A DNA stretch of 64,000 nucleotides. It comes from Bryobacterales bacterium KBS 96. Lineage in GTDB: Bacteria; Acidobacteriota; Terriglobia; Bryobacterales; Bryobacteraceae. Positions 1-8,853 of this stretch are shown one piece after another. The stretch is taken from positions 4,455,357 to 4,519,356 of the forward strand of contig KB906767.1 of assembly GCA_000381625.1 (NCBI GenBank). Reading direction: 5' to 3'. A program made the translations under genes and the position numbers. The stretch's first letter is position 1; each line of letters opens with the position of its first letter. The notes beneath the pieces were generated by a model. It worked only from the letters and a program-made list of their open reading frames with translations, made no database searches and was not told the origin of the DNA.

Positions 1-67
1 GTCTCACTTCGGCAGCCATCATCCGTACGGAGTTACTGCCGATGTCGATAGCTGCATAGCGAGGCAT
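1..67 (-). CDS. Ppx/GppA phosphatase family, N-terminus only (runs off window)
   Basis: The first 22 codons read leftwards from an ATG at 65-67 and give MPRYAAIDIGSNSVRMMAAE, followed by V and R. This is the ATPase-fold start of exopolyphosphatase/pppGpp phosphatases; the AIDIGSNS stretch is the phosphate-1 loop of that family. The rest lies outside the window, so it cannot be told whether this is Ppx (polyphosphate) or GppA (pppGpp). It is divergent from the PadR gene. The call rests on a short but characteristic motif. Confidence 0.7.
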   Translation of the reverse strand, partial: MPRYAAIDIGSNSVRMMAAEVR

Positions 68-139
68 CTGAACCAAAAATACCAGGAGAGCGAACGCGCT
101 CTGGCGTTCACGGGCAGACTCTTTTTGGGGAAAACTGGT

Positions 140-168
140 TTGACAAAGCCATGCTAGCTAGGTATTCT
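140..168 (+). promoter_or_regulatory. Sigma-70-type promoter of the PadR-permease pair
   Basis: TTGACA at 140-145 and TATTCT at 163-168 are separated by 17 bp. Transcription would start about 12 bases before the PadR ATG at 187, giving a very short leader without a clear Shine-Dalgarno sequence. Confidence 0.6.
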
Positions 169-188
169 GAGCTAGGCTAGCTAGGTAT
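153..188. repeat. Two direct copies of a 13-bp motif, likely PadR operator
   Basis: GCTAGCTAGGTAT occurs at 153-165 and again at 176-188, 23 bp (about two helical turns) apart. The first copy overlaps the -10 region and the second overlaps the PadR start codon. This position suits autorepression by the PadR protein, which is an inference from placement. Confidence 0.55.
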
Positions 189-522
189 GAGCAAGCAAAA
201 GAACGACATCCTTCAAGGAACTCTCACCTTACTGGTGCTGCGCACGCTCGAGGCACAGGGGGCACTTCATGGGTACGCATTGACCGCGCATATTCAGCGT
301 GTCTCCGCCGAGTTGCTGCGAGTGGAAGAGGGCTCGCTATACCCGGCCCTGCATCGCATGGAGCAGGAGGGGCTGGTTGAGGCGCAATGGGGCCTCACGG
401 AGAAAGGAAGGAAGGCTCGCATGTACTCGTTGACCGCTGCTGGAAAAAAGCAGCTTGCCGAAGAGAGACAAAACTGGGAGCGCCTGACCAAGGGGGTCGC
501 GCGGGTACTCCGCCACGCGTAA
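187..522 (+). CDS. PadR-family transcriptional regulator
   Basis: This 111-residue protein has the PadR winged-helix fold. It opens with the usual NDILQGTLTLLVLRTLE helix, then the LHGYALTAHI recognition segment and the GSLYPALHRMEQEGLV helix-plus-wing typical of the family. Short PadR proteins of this kind lie upstream of ADOP permeases in Acidobacteria and normally repress their own operon in response to a small molecule. The permease gene starts 17 bases after the stop. Promoter and direct repeats lie immediately upstream. The ligand is unknown. The family call is secure; autoregulation is inferred. Confidence 0.9.
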   Translation: MSKQKNDILQGTLTLLVLRTLEAQGALHGYALTAHIQRVSAELLRVEEGSLYPALHRMEQEGLVEAQWGLTEKGRKARMYSLTAAGKKQLAEERQNWERLTKGVARVLRHA

Positions 523-539
523 GCAGGAGACAGCAAAAT

Positions 540-3224
540 ATGGCATGGCATCACAGATTCCGCAATCTTTTCCGCCGCGACGCTCTTGACCGGCAACTCG
601 ACGACGAGCTGGCCTTTCACGTCGCGGAGCGTATTGACGAACTCGTCGAAGGCGGCATGAGCGAATGGGAAGCCCGGTCGCGCGCGCGGCAGCAATTCGG
701 CAGCCACCTGCGCCAGAAGGAAAAGACGCGAGAGGTGGATATGCTCGGCTGGCTCGAAAGCATTATTCAGGATTTGCATTATGGGATTCGAACCCTGGCG
801 GCTAATCGCGCTTTTACCGCGACGGCTGTGCTCTCGCTAGCGCTCGGCGTTGGAGCAAACATTGCGATTTTCAACATTGTCAATGCGGTTATGCTTCGGT
901 CATTGCCGGTGGAAGATCCAGCGAGGCTCGTGTGGGTCGACTCTCATGAGGTTGGCCGTGAACTAACCAATCCGATCTGGGAATATCTGCGTGACCATCA
1001 GCATGCATTTTCAGGAACTCTGGCCTACAGTCGCGGCCGGTTCGATCTGGCCGGCGGCGGCGAAAGTCATTTCGTACAGGGGTTATGGGTAAGCGGCGAG
1101 TTCTTTAAGGTTCTGGGCGTGGCTCCTCTAAGGGGACGTGTATTCACCGCGCACGAAGATCGCCGCGGCACGGCGCCTGTTGCGGTGATCAGTTACCGTT
1201 TCTGGAAGCGGAACTTTCCCGACGATTCGAATGTTATTGGGAAAACCATACGCCTTGACCGGCATCAGTTTGAAATTGTCGGTATAACGCCGCCCTGGTT
1301 TACCGGCCTGGATGTGGGTACAAGCTATGATGTCGCTATCCCCATCGCGTGCGAACCGATACTGCACACGGATCGAAGCGCTTTGGATAACCGAAGCACC
1401 TGGTGGCTGAACATATTGGGACGACTGGCTCCCGGCGAAACAGAGCGGCAAGCACAAAGCCGGCTTCGGGTAGTCGCGCCGGCACTTTTTCACTCTACGA
1501 TCCCACTAAATTGGCCGGTTGACGCTCAGAAGGACTACCTGAAGAGCTCATTTTATTTGAAGCCGGCCAGTACGGGGCTTTCGGAAATCAGAACCCAATA
1601 CGGGACAGCGCTTCTCACGCTCATGGGCGCCGTCGGACTGGTGCTTCTGATCGGCTGCGCTAATATTGCCAATCTGCTGATGGCCCGTGCAACGGCGCGG
1701 CGGCGCGAGCTTTCCGTGCGAATCGCGATGGGCGCCAGCCGCTTGCGCGTAATCCGCCAGTTGTTGACGGAGAGCTTCTTGGTTTCATCGTTCGGAACAG
1801 CCATAGGCTCTGTTTTCGCGCTGTGGGGAGGCCAAGTATTAGTCCGGTTGATTTCCGCAACCGGTCAGGCAGTGGAGATCAATCTTTCACCCGACCTTCG
1901 TTTGCTCGCCTTCACGATTGGAACGGCGGTTCTGACGGCGCTACTTTTCGGTCTTCTGCCTGCGCTAAGAGCGACTCGCGGCGGTTTGAACCAGGCGCTT
2001 AAGGAGAACGAGCGAAGCTCCGTTCTGGGCTCCACGCGGTTCAATTCAGGTAAAGCGCTGATAGCCGCTCAGGTGGCGCTGTCACTCATCCTGCTGATCG
2101 GCGCCGGGCTCTTTCTGGGAACACTCAGGAATCTGCTTCATGTTGATCTCGGTTTTGACAGCGACAACGTGCTTCTTGTGAATGCAGACTTCCAGCAGAC
2201 TTCCATCGGAAAGGAGCAGCGCACGCGGACCTATAGCGACATACTCGATCGTCTGCGGGCCATCCCTGGAGTCCTATCCGCGGCTAGTTCTTCGCGGACA
2301 CCGATCACCAACTACGGAATGAACGGGTTCATCTATCCGGAAGGGTATCAGGTGAAATCCAAGCAAGATAATCTCGTCTTCTTCAGCCGGATCTCGCCAG
2401 GCTATTTCACGACCATGGGGACGCCACTGTTGATCGGCCGTGGCTTTGCCAACGCCGACAAACTGCAAGCGCCGAAAGTCATCATTCTTAGCGAATCGAC
2501 GGCCCGTCACTTCTTTGGCGCAACGAATCCAATTGGGAAGACAATCGGCATTGACAAACACGTCAACAGCAGTGAACGGGATCTCTATCGTGTAGTCGGT
2601 GTGGTTGGCGACTCCAAGTATCAGCGAGTCAACGAAGGGCCGCGGCTGACAGTTTACCTCGCGATGGCTCAGGATCCCGAGCCGGATGCAACGGTCAGTT
2701 TCGAGCTTCGCGGCGCCGGATCGGTGGATGCGCTGATTCCGTCAACTCGCGCGGCGATCGCTCGCGTGAATCGCGACGCGTCGCTCGAGTTCCAAAATCT
2801 CGAAACACAAGTAGCCGATTCGCTGCTGCAGCCCCGCCTGGTGGCTCTGCTGTCCTCACTATTCGGCTTGATGGCGCTTTTTCTGGCGGCCATCGGCTTG
2901 TACGGAACCACAACGTATGGAGTCTCTCGCCGCAGACGGGAGATCGGGATTCGTGTGGCACTGGGCGCGCAGCGATGGTCCGTGATCCGGCTAATTCTGC
3001 GCGATGTCGCGACGCTGCTCGCTCTTGGAATAGTCATTGGATTGGCAGCTTCGCTGGCGCTCGGACGCGTGATTACGAGTTTGCTCTATGGAATCCGGCC
3101 AAACGACCCGGTATATTTAGCAGTCGCCGTAATCACTTTGGCGGTATGCGCCGTGTCCGCCGCGTATCTGCCGGCTTTGCGAGCGGCACGACTCGATCCG
3201 ATGGACGCCCTACGTGAAGAATGA
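540..3224 (+). CDS. ADOP-family ABC transporter permease (MacB/FtsX type)
   Basis: The protein has 894 residues from the ATG at 540, which has AGGAGA about 10 bases upstream; longer in-frame starts would run into padR. Residues 1-80 form the soluble permease prefix with the DRQLDDELAFH signature of acidobacterial ADOP proteins. A transmembrane helix follows (about 88-112), then a MacB-like periplasmic core. The first FtsX unit lies around 350-480 with the ANIANLLMARATAR loop. A second core and a second FtsX unit fill 510-894, giving about eight membrane helices. Such proteins export unknown small molecules or peptides together with a separate ATPase, which is not nearby. It is co-transcribed with padR. 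Confidence 0.9.
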   Translation: MAWHHRFRNLFRRDALDRQLDDELAFHVAERIDELVEGGMSEWEARSRARQQFGSHLRQKEKTREVDMLGWLESIIQDLHYGIRTLAANRAFTATAVLSLALGVGANIAIFNIVNAVMLRSLPVEDPARLVWVDSHEVGRELTNPIWEYLRDHQHAFSGTLAYSRGRFDLAGGGESHFVQGLWVSGEFFKVLGVAPLRGRVFTAHEDRRGTAPVAVISYRFWKRNFPDDSNVIGKTIRLDRHQFEIVGITPPWFTGLDVGTSYDVAIPIACEPILHTDRSALDNRSTWWLNILGRLAPGETERQAQSRLRVVAPALFHSTIPLNWPVDAQKDYLKSSFYLKPASTGLSEIRTQYGTALLTLMGAVGLVLLIGCANIANLLMARATARRRELSVRIAMGASRLRVIRQLLTESFLVSSFGTAIGSVFALWGGQVLVRLISATGQAVEINLSPDLRLLAFTIGTAVLTALLFGLLPALRATRGGLNQALKENERSSVLGSTRFNSGKALIAAQVALSLILLIGAGLFLGTLRNLLHVDLGFDSDNVLLVNADFQQTSIGKEQRTRTYSDILDRLRAIPGVLSAASSSRTPITNYGMNGFIYPEGYQVKSKQDNLVFFSRISPGYFTTMGTPLLIGRGFANADKLQAPKVIILSESTARHFFGATNPIGKTIGIDKHVNSSERDLYRVVGVVGDSKYQRVNEGPRLTVYLAMAQDPEPDATVSFELRGAGSVDALIPSTRAAIARVNRDASLEFQNLETQVADSLLQPRLVALLSSLFGLMALFLAAIGLYGTTTYGVSRRRREIGIRVALGAQRWSVIRLILRDVATLLALGIVIGLAASLALGRVITSLLYGIRPNDPVYLAVAVITLAVCAVSAAYLPALRAARLDPMDALREE

Positions 3225-3284
3225 AATACTTTAACCCACGCTCGAGCAGGGCTTCAGATCGCCCTGTCACCCCATTGTTCATCC

Positions 3285-3301
3285 GCTCGATATAATCGAG
3301 C
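3285..3301. promoter_or_regulatory. Perfect palindrome containing a -10-like TATAAT upstream of glnE
   Basis: GCTCGAT-ATA-ATCGAGC is a perfect 7-bp inverted repeat, and TATAAT (3291-3296) sits in its centre. It could be a protein-bound promoter for glnE or a weak stop hairpin for the permease gene. No convincing -35 is seen. Confidence 0.3.
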
Positions 3302-3351
3302 ACGTAGCTCCAATCGTAGCGGTTTCTCGGCCGTTGAGCTTCGCATATCCT

Positions 3352-6282
3352 ATGCCTTCCTTTTTGGACGACGCCCATCTTGGCGCGCGAAGTTCTAAAC
3401 CACTCGCCTTCCTTGCCGAATTTCCTCAAGGCGCCGCGGAGCGAATCAAGGCCCTGCTCGCCGCCTCTGCCGATCGAGACGGCGCCGAGTATTATCTAGC
3501 CGAGTTTCAGGCTCGTCATCCGAGGCTTTTCGGTCAGATTGCGATGACACGCCCGAGGCTTCAATGGCTCATCACGATTTTCGGGTTCAGCCGCTTCCTT
3601 TCGGAAGAGTTGCTGCAACACCCGGACTGGCTGAATGATGTTCCGGATGTCTACCGGGTACTCACCGTTTCCGATTACACGGAGCGCCTGGCTTGGTTTC
3701 TGGCCGAAAGGAATACGGGCGGCGTTAACGCGCTCGATCTGGCTTTATTCCGCCGCCGTGAGATATTCCGGATCGCCGTGCGCGACGCTTTGAATTTTGG
3801 AACTCTTTCCGAAATCACGGAAGAGCTTTCCAGCCTGGCCGACGCCATTCTCCAACGAGCCCTGAACGGCGTGTTCGACGAGCTTGCAAACCGCTATGGA
3901 CGGCCCGCGCTCTATCCGGCAAGCGAGGCCCGCTCACTGGGCTTCTGTGTGTTGGCCTTGGGGAAATTAGGAGGCCGCGAGCTGAACTACAGTTCGGACA
4001 TCGACCTTCTGTTCCTCTATTCCTTAAATGGCGAGACAAGCGGACCTGAAGCGATCACGAATCGTGAGTTCTATAAGAAGCTTGGCAACCGGCTCACGGA
4101 GATCTTGTCTACTTACACCGCGGAAGGGCTCTGTTATCGTGTTGACCTTCGGCTGCGGCCCGAGGGCAGCCTGGGCGAAATCTGCATCTCGATAGAAGGC
4201 GCCAGGGAGTACTACGCCAAGCGTGCGCGCGATTGGGAACTGCAGATGCTGATCAAAGCTCGTGCCGCCGCCGGGGATCGAACGCTAGGGCGTGTTCTGC
4301 TCGATTTCGTGGAACCCTCGATCTATTCGACTAGCACGGATTTTTCGGCCATTGAAACGATGTCCGCCACGCGCGTGCGTATCGGTGAAAAGTTGACGGC
4401 AAAGCGCGGCGGACGAGACGGTCTGAACGTGAAGCTTGCGCGCGGCGGCATCCGGGATATCGAGTTTCTGGTTCAATGCCTGCAGCGCTTGTATGGGGGG
4501 CGCGAGGTTTGGGTACGCCACGGCGGAACTCTGCTGGGCCTATCGCGTCTGCTCGATAAGGATCTGCTCTCCAGCACGGAATACTCGCAGCTCGTCAACT
4601 CCTATCAATTTCTACGGCATCTGGAGCACCGGCTTCAAATCGAAGAAGATCGCCAGACTCACACGCTTCCTTCCAACTCCATCGAATTGGACCGGCTTGC
4701 GCGGCGGATGCCGGCGGGTCTTCAATCCCCTCCTCCGTCCACGCCAGGCGCACAGCTTTTGCACGATCTCAATTTGCACCTCGAACATGTGCAAACGATC
4801 TACGATCGTATTGTGCACGCCCAGGGGCCACTGAGTTATGGGCCGCCTGTTCCCAGGGGTACTGTTCCATCTGCCCCGGTCGAGAGTTCCGCTGGGCACA
4901 GGGATGAGTCCGACGGCAACGTTCTTTCGCAAACGCTTCTGCGCTCCGTGGAGCAAGTGGCGCCGTTACTGGTCGAGCGTTTGCAGCGGTATCCGCTTCG
5001 CCGTAATCAGCGCGATTTTGAGCACTTCCTCGAGCGTCTGCTGGAGGACCCGGAATGGTTGCGTCTCATCGACACCCATCCTCTGCTTGCCGAGTACACG
5101 TGCCAGCTATTCGAGGTGAGTCCGTACTTTGCCGGGCAGATCGTCCGCGACCTGAGTCTATTGAATGAAGTCAAGGACGTTGCCGACAACCCGGCCAGTA
5201 GGGTTTCTTTCGAGGATCTCGCGCCGGCTTTGGACGACCTCGGCGCCTTGCGAAAATTCTTCCGTCGCGAGATGCTACGAATCCAAACTGCCAGCGTCTG
5301 CGTGCCCGAGCCGGTATTTCAGAGTCTTGATCGGACTTCCGCGCTCACCGAATTCGTCATCGCTCGCGCGTATCGTATCGCGCTTGAACGCGCATTGAAC
5401 CGTGCTCGCGAGCGGTCATCGGCGGACAACCCGTTTGACGCCCCGGAAGGCGAAATGATGATTATCGCGCTCGGCAGACTGGGCATGCGCGAATTCGATC
5501 TCGGCTCCGATGCGGATCTGCTGTTTATCATTCCGGATGTCGAGGTGGAGCGGCAAAAGTTCTGGACACGCGTGGCTGAGCACGTCATCGATATCCTGAC
5601 GGCTTACACCGGCGATGGAACCATTCTGTCAATTGACACGCGCCTTCGGCCGAATGGCCGTGAAGGAACACTCGTGCAGAGCGAATCGACATACACCGAT
5701 TACTTCGCGCATCACTCGGAAGCATGGGAGGGTATCGCCTATATGAAAGCGCGCGCCGTGGCCGGGGATATGGAACGCGCGACAAAGTTTCTGACCCAAT
5801 TGCAGCAGGCGGACTGGCGGCGCTGGGGGCAGAGTGGCCGCTCCAAGCAGGATTTGCGTCAGATGCGCCTTAGGCTCGAACGGGAGCAGGGGAGTGCAAA
5901 CCCTCTAAAAGCAGGGCGGGGCGGCTACTACGATGCCGACTTTGCGTTGATGTTCTTACGGCTGAAAGGCGCCGGGCTTTTCTTTAAGACGTTAAATACG
6001 CCTGAGCGAATCGACATTGTGGAAAAAATGGGGCATTTGGAGCGGGCCGACGCCGAGTTTCTGATGCGCGCCACGACTTTTTACCGAGCGCTTGAGCATG
6101 GCCTCCGGCTTGCGACCGGACATGCGGAAGGAACGCTGCCTACCTCGCGATTTGAACTGGATATGCTGACCGAGCTGGTGGACCGCTGGACAATCCAATA
6201 TCCGCGCTCCGGAACATTGGAAACCGAATTCACTACGCTGCAGAATTCGATGCGCCAGCTATTTGATCGCTTGTTCAGCTGA
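3352..6282 (+). CDS. glnE: Bifunctional glutamine synthetase adenylyltransferase/adenylyl-removing enzyme
   Basis: This is GlnE, which attaches AMP to and removes it from glutamine synthetase according to nitrogen status. Two nucleotidyltransferase domains are visible. The N-terminal (removing) domain has GGRELNYSSDIDLLF near residue 205, and the C-terminal (adenylylating) domain has GMREFDLGSDADLLF near residue 715, both with the G-S-D-x-D metal motif. The total is 976 residues, close to the usual ~950. I chose the ATG at 3352; an in-frame TTG at 3334 is possible, and no clear ribosome-binding site decides between them. A stop at 6282 is followed within 80 bases by the tRNA-Gly locus. Confidence 0.95.
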   Translation: MPSFLDDAHLGARSSKPLAFLAEFPQGAAERIKALLAASADRDGAEYYLAEFQARHPRLFGQIAMTRPRLQWLITIFGFSRFLSEELLQHPDWLNDVPDVYRVLTVSDYTERLAWFLAERNTGGVNALDLALFRRREIFRIAVRDALNFGTLSEITEELSSLADAILQRALNGVFDELANRYGRPALYPASEARSLGFCVLALGKLGGRELNYSSDIDLLFLYSLNGETSGPEAITNREFYKKLGNRLTEILSTYTAEGLCYRVDLRLRPEGSLGEICISIEGAREYYAKRARDWELQMLIKARAAAGDRTLGRVLLDFVEPSIYSTSTDFSAIETMSATRVRIGEKLTAKRGGRDGLNVKLARGGIRDIEFLVQCLQRLYGGREVWVRHGGTLLGLSRLLDKDLLSSTEYSQLVNSYQFLRHLEHRLQIEEDRQTHTLPSNSIELDRLARRMPAGLQSPPPSTPGAQLLHDLNLHLEHVQTIYDRIVHAQGPLSYGPPVPRGTVPSAPVESSAGHRDESDGNVLSQTLLRSVEQVAPLLVERLQRYPLRRNQRDFEHFLERLLEDPEWLRLIDTHPLLAEYTCQLFEVSPYFAGQIVRDLSLLNEVKDVADNPASRVSFEDLAPALDDLGALRKFFRREMLRIQTASVCVPEPVFQSLDRTSALTEFVIARAYRIALERALNRARERSSADNPFDAPEGEMMIIALGRLGMREFDLGSDADLLFIIPDVEVERQKFWTRVAEHVIDILTAYTGDGTILSIDTRLRPNGREGTLVQSESTYTDYFAHHSEAWEGIAYMKARAVAGDMERATKFLTQLQQADWRRWGQSGRSKQDLRQMRLRLEREQGSANPLKAGRGGYYDADFALMFLRLKGAGLFFKTLNTPERIDIVEKMGHLERADAEFLMRATTFYRALEHGLRLATGHAEGTLPTSRFELDMLTELVDRWTIQYPRSGTLETEFTTLQNSMRQLFDRLFS

Positions 6283-6309
6283 AGCACAGGCCGCGCGTGA
6301 TAGCAACAT

Positions 6310-6339
6310 TTGATTCTTCGAGAGGTCGCCATTTAGAAT
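6310..6339 (+). promoter_or_regulatory. Promoter of the native tRNA-Gly gene
   Basis: TTGATT (6310-6315) and TAGAAT (6334-6339) are spaced by 18 bp, and start is expected near 6346. After the island insertion it would transcribe the orphan 5' half and could read on into the replacement tRNA at 6463. Confidence 0.5.
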
Positions 6340-6358
6340 AGAAGGAGCAACGCGTCGG

Positions 6359-6396
6359 GCGGGAGTAACTCAATGGTAGAGTCACAGCCTTCCAAG
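6359..6396 (+). tRNA. 5' half of a split native tRNA-Gly(TCC)
   Basis: The segment contains the acceptor 5' strand GCGGGAG (6359-6365), a D arm (ACTC/GAGT), the 5' anticodon strand ACAGC and the loop CTTCCAA with anticodon TCC. It stops at 6396; the following bases do not pair with the anticodon stem. The missing 3' half is at 60123-60167. On its own this copy cannot make a tRNA. Confidence 0.85.
6389..6396. other. Left attachment core (attL-like)
   Basis: CTTCCAAG, the anticodon loop plus one stem base, is shared with 60123-60130. Everything to its left belongs to the native tRNA and everything to its right does not. Confidence 0.7.
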
Positions 6397-6403
6397 TTCA
6401 GAA

Positions 6404-6424
6404 GTGACTCCAGCCGCGAGTCAC
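6404..6424. repeat. Inverted repeat next to the left island junction
   Basis: GTGACTC (6404-6410) and GAGTCAC (6418-6424) form a perfect 7-bp stem with a 7-base loop, starting 8 bases inside the island. It may be a recombinase arm site or a relic of the attachment site. Confidence 0.45.
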
Positions 6425-6462
6425 AAATGGTGTTCGTTCACGCGATAAAGCTGCGTGATCGT

Positions 6463-6533
6463 GCGGGTGTGGCCTAGTGGTCGGGCTGTAGCCTTCCAAG
6501 CTACCTACACGGGTTCGATTCCCGTCACCCGCT
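6463..6533 (+). tRNA. tRNA-Gly(TCC), island-borne replacement copy
   Basis: This is a complete 71-nt tRNA. The acceptor pair is GCGGGTG/CACCCGC, the D stem GCCT/GGGC, the anticodon stem GTAGC/GCTAC with loop CTTCCAA (anticodon TCC), and the T stem ACGGG/CCCGT. The discriminator is T, and the 3' CCA is not encoded, whereas the interrupted native gene does encode CCA. It has the same anticodon as the gene broken by the island and lies 66 bases from the junction. Its 3' flank resembles the native tRNA's 3' flank (TTTTCAATG in both). Confidence 0.95.
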
Positions 6534-6950
6534 CAATATTTTCAATGATCTGCAGGAAATTGCGTTTCACGGCGCTATCTCGTTGGACTCGTCGTGTTCC
6601 CCCTCTGGATGGGTGTCTTGGCGGAAGGCCGGCTTTCGAACGGCGACAGAATGTTCGCCGTGCCGGTGCCGATCTTGGTCGGTCCCACAGTCAACTGAGT
6701 GAAGCTATTGAATTCCGTGCGACGTCTCTGTATATGCTCCCGGTCCAGCGAGTGGCGAGCGGACGACGGGCATCGTCAATGAGCGCCAACAGCCACCTTT
6801 GCAGCACTGATGCTCTGCCGTACAGCTGACCATCCTTCGTTTTCGAGGTAAAGCCCGGTCAAACCCTTACATTGGCTTGCTTTTTTATTGGTTACCGTGT
6901 TTTGCGCGGCGGAATGCCCGCGGCGTGCAATAGCTCTGGGCTCCTTTCAT
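6534..6950. other. No gene seen
   Basis: About 420 bases follow the tRNA without a credible coding region. The first ~60 bases resemble the sequence downstream of the split tRNA's 3' half (compare 6566-6596 with 60287-60320), which suggests both descend from a tRNA-Gly locus. Confidence 0.4.
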
Positions 6951-6954
6951 CCCT

Positions 6955-7530
6955 TGCCCGCCGGCACGAATTGGCGTATTAGTCGTGAGACGCGCCTCGG
7001 CGCTGCCGTCGACCGAAGCTGGTCAGGTGTAAACAGCCCGCCATCCACCGCCTGTTTAATTGCCCGCTCAATCAGGTCTGGTGATAGAGTCCCTTCGGAA
7101 GTGAGGTTGTCCGTAGTCGGCGAGTCAGCGAATTCCGTCGATCGCCCCAATCTCGTGTTCGGACAGATCCCTTTCGATAGAGCACTGGAACCGGCGGGAT
7201 TTCGGCTTATCGATCGAAAGCCGTGAGGAACGGTCGGGTGGAGACTTGCGGGCACTACAGCGGAGAGTTTATAAAGTGAAAGCGCCGTTTCATGACTGTG
7301 CAAGCCTTGAGGATATCGAGCCGGTTACGCGACCAGAGTTGCCAGAGCATTAGGTTCGCCCATTCCCATTGCGGATAGCGAGCGAGCCTGTAGATCCCGC
7401 GATCTTCGTGAATCCAGTTGCGTACCTTGGCCTTGTGATGCTGAGACTGTATAGAATATCCGGCGGCCGTAGCTTGCTTCGCTGTAACCAGGCTGTGTTG
7501 AAGCTCGGCGACACGGAAAGCTTTTCGGCG
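6955..7530 (-). pseudogene. Decayed AbiEi-family type IV antitoxin
   Basis: Read on the minus strand, pieces of one AbiEi-like protein appear in order but in different frames. They are the winged-helix N-terminus (VTAKQATAAGYS, then EDRGIYRLARYPQ and LWSRNR), the middle (HSHETALSLYKLS and LHPTVPHGFR), and the C-terminal part (EGTLSPDLIERAIKQAVDGG). Reading the whole protein needs at least three frameshifts, one close to 7303, and a stop codon lies in the RDLSEHEIGAIDGIR segment. AbiEi proteins normally repress and neutralise the AbiEii nucleotidyltransferase toxin. No such partner is seen, so the module is dead here. Confidence 0.75.
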
Positions 7531-7569
7531 GCATCTCCTCCGACAGAACGAGAGGATGTTTATCAAGTC

Positions 7570-7775
7570 TAATAATAGAATTGTGGCAGGAAACGGTCGG
7601 CGCTTAATCTCTAAGGCAGAGTCGCTGCACGCGCGCCAAACCAAAAGCAGGTTTCCTCCGTCTCCCACCCTCCCTTGGAAATCTCGCCCACTACGCGAGA
7701 TTCCCACTAATGGAATGGTCCGCCGCTCGCCATCATCCAAGCCGACGGATTATTTTTTAATTTTGGGAGGTCATC
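7570..7775 (+). ncRNA. Possible IS110 left end with bridge-RNA region
   Basis: About 200 non-coding bases lie between the AbiEi remnant and the IS110 transposase. In the IS110 subgroup of this family, the stretch before the transposase encodes the bridge RNA that guides target choice. I see no structure that proves it here. The IS boundary was not fixed. Confidence 0.25.
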
Positions 7776-8828
7776 GTGAAGATCCACGCAATCGGCATTG
7801 ATTTGAGCAAGACGACATTTCATGTCGTCGGTTTAGACGAAAAGGGAGCCGTGGTGCTTCGAAGGAAGCAATCGCGGAAGCAGCTTTTGATCTATACGGC
7901 TAACCTGCCATCCGCCTTGATCGGGATGGAGGCATGCGGGGGAGCGCACTATCTTGGTCGAGCATTAGAAGCTCAGGGGCATCAGGTTCGTCTGATGCCG
8001 GCGCAGTATGTGAAGCCGTTCGTTAAAACTAACAAGAATGATTATCTGGATGCAGAGGCGATTGCTGAGGCTGTGCAACGCCCGACTATGCGGTTTGTGC
8101 CGATTAAGAGCGATGAGCAGTTAGATCTCCAGGCCCTACATCGGGTGCGCGATCGCTGGGTCGCCAGGCGGACTGCCGTTATGAATCAGATTCGCGGCTT
8201 CTTGATGGATCGGGGTCTCACGGTACGTAGAGGTCCCAATTATCTTCGGGAAGTGCTTGTCCCAGTTCTGGACGACTCCAATGCACTTTTCTCAGGGCGA
8301 ATTCGCTGGCTGCTCAGAGAACTCCAGGCCGAATGGAACGAGTTAGAGACTCGCATCGAAGAGGTGACTGGCCAGATCGAGGCCATTGCTAAAGAGAATG
8401 AAGAATGTCAGCGATTGATGGAGATTCCAGGCTTCGGGCCCCTGGTTTCCACTGCGCTTACCGCGGCGGTCGGTAACGCTGCAACGTTCTATAAAGGCCG
8501 AGATCTAGCCGCCTGGCTCGGATTGGTTCCACGGCAACATTCCACCGGCGGTAAAACAAGGCTTCTGGGCATTAGCAAATGTGGAAGTGAGTATCTCAGA
8601 CGCATGATGCTCCATGGTGCCCGATCAGTTGTTATGCATGTGGCGCGAAAGAAATCCGCGCTCGGGGCTTGGGTAGAGCAACTCAGCGCGCGGACTCACC
8701 GTAATGTTGCGGTCGTGGCACTGGCGAACAAGATGGCGCGAATCGCATGGGTCATTTTGCACAAGAGTGAACGCTATCGTCCGGCAGCTCTAGCCCCGGT
8801 ATCGCTCAGCCCTGCCGGTGCAATGTAA
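7776..8828 (+). CDS. IS110-family transposase
   Basis: The 350-residue DEDD transposase starts at a GTG preceded by GGGAGG five bases upstream. The RuvC-like N-terminus has IGIDLSKTTFHV (first Asp), GMEACGGAHYLGR (Glu) and KNDYLDAEAIAEA (Asp pair). A coiled coil follows around residues 185-215. The C-terminal transposase_20 domain has IPGFGPL and RQHSTGGKTRL, carrying the catalytic serine. Length and motifs are complete, so the gene looks intact. IS110 elements move by bridge-RNA-guided recombination and usually lack target duplications. Confidence 0.93.
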   Translation: MKIHAIGIDLSKTTFHVVGLDEKGAVVLRRKQSRKQLLIYTANLPSALIGMEACGGAHYLGRALEAQGHQVRLMPAQYVKPFVKTNKNDYLDAEAIAEAVQRPTMRFVPIKSDEQLDLQALHRVRDRWVARRTAVMNQIRGFLMDRGLTVRRGPNYLREVLVPVLDDSNALFSGRIRWLLRELQAEWNELETRIEEVTGQIEAIAKENEECQRLMEIPGFGPLVSTALTAAVGNAATFYKGRDLAAWLGLVPRQHSTGGKTRLLGISKCGSEYLRRMMLHGARSVVMHVARKKSALGAWVEQLSARTHRNVAVVALANKMARIAWVILHKSERYRPAALAPVSLSPAGAM

Positions 8829-8853
8829 CGCGGTATGGATCAGAAGACACTAC

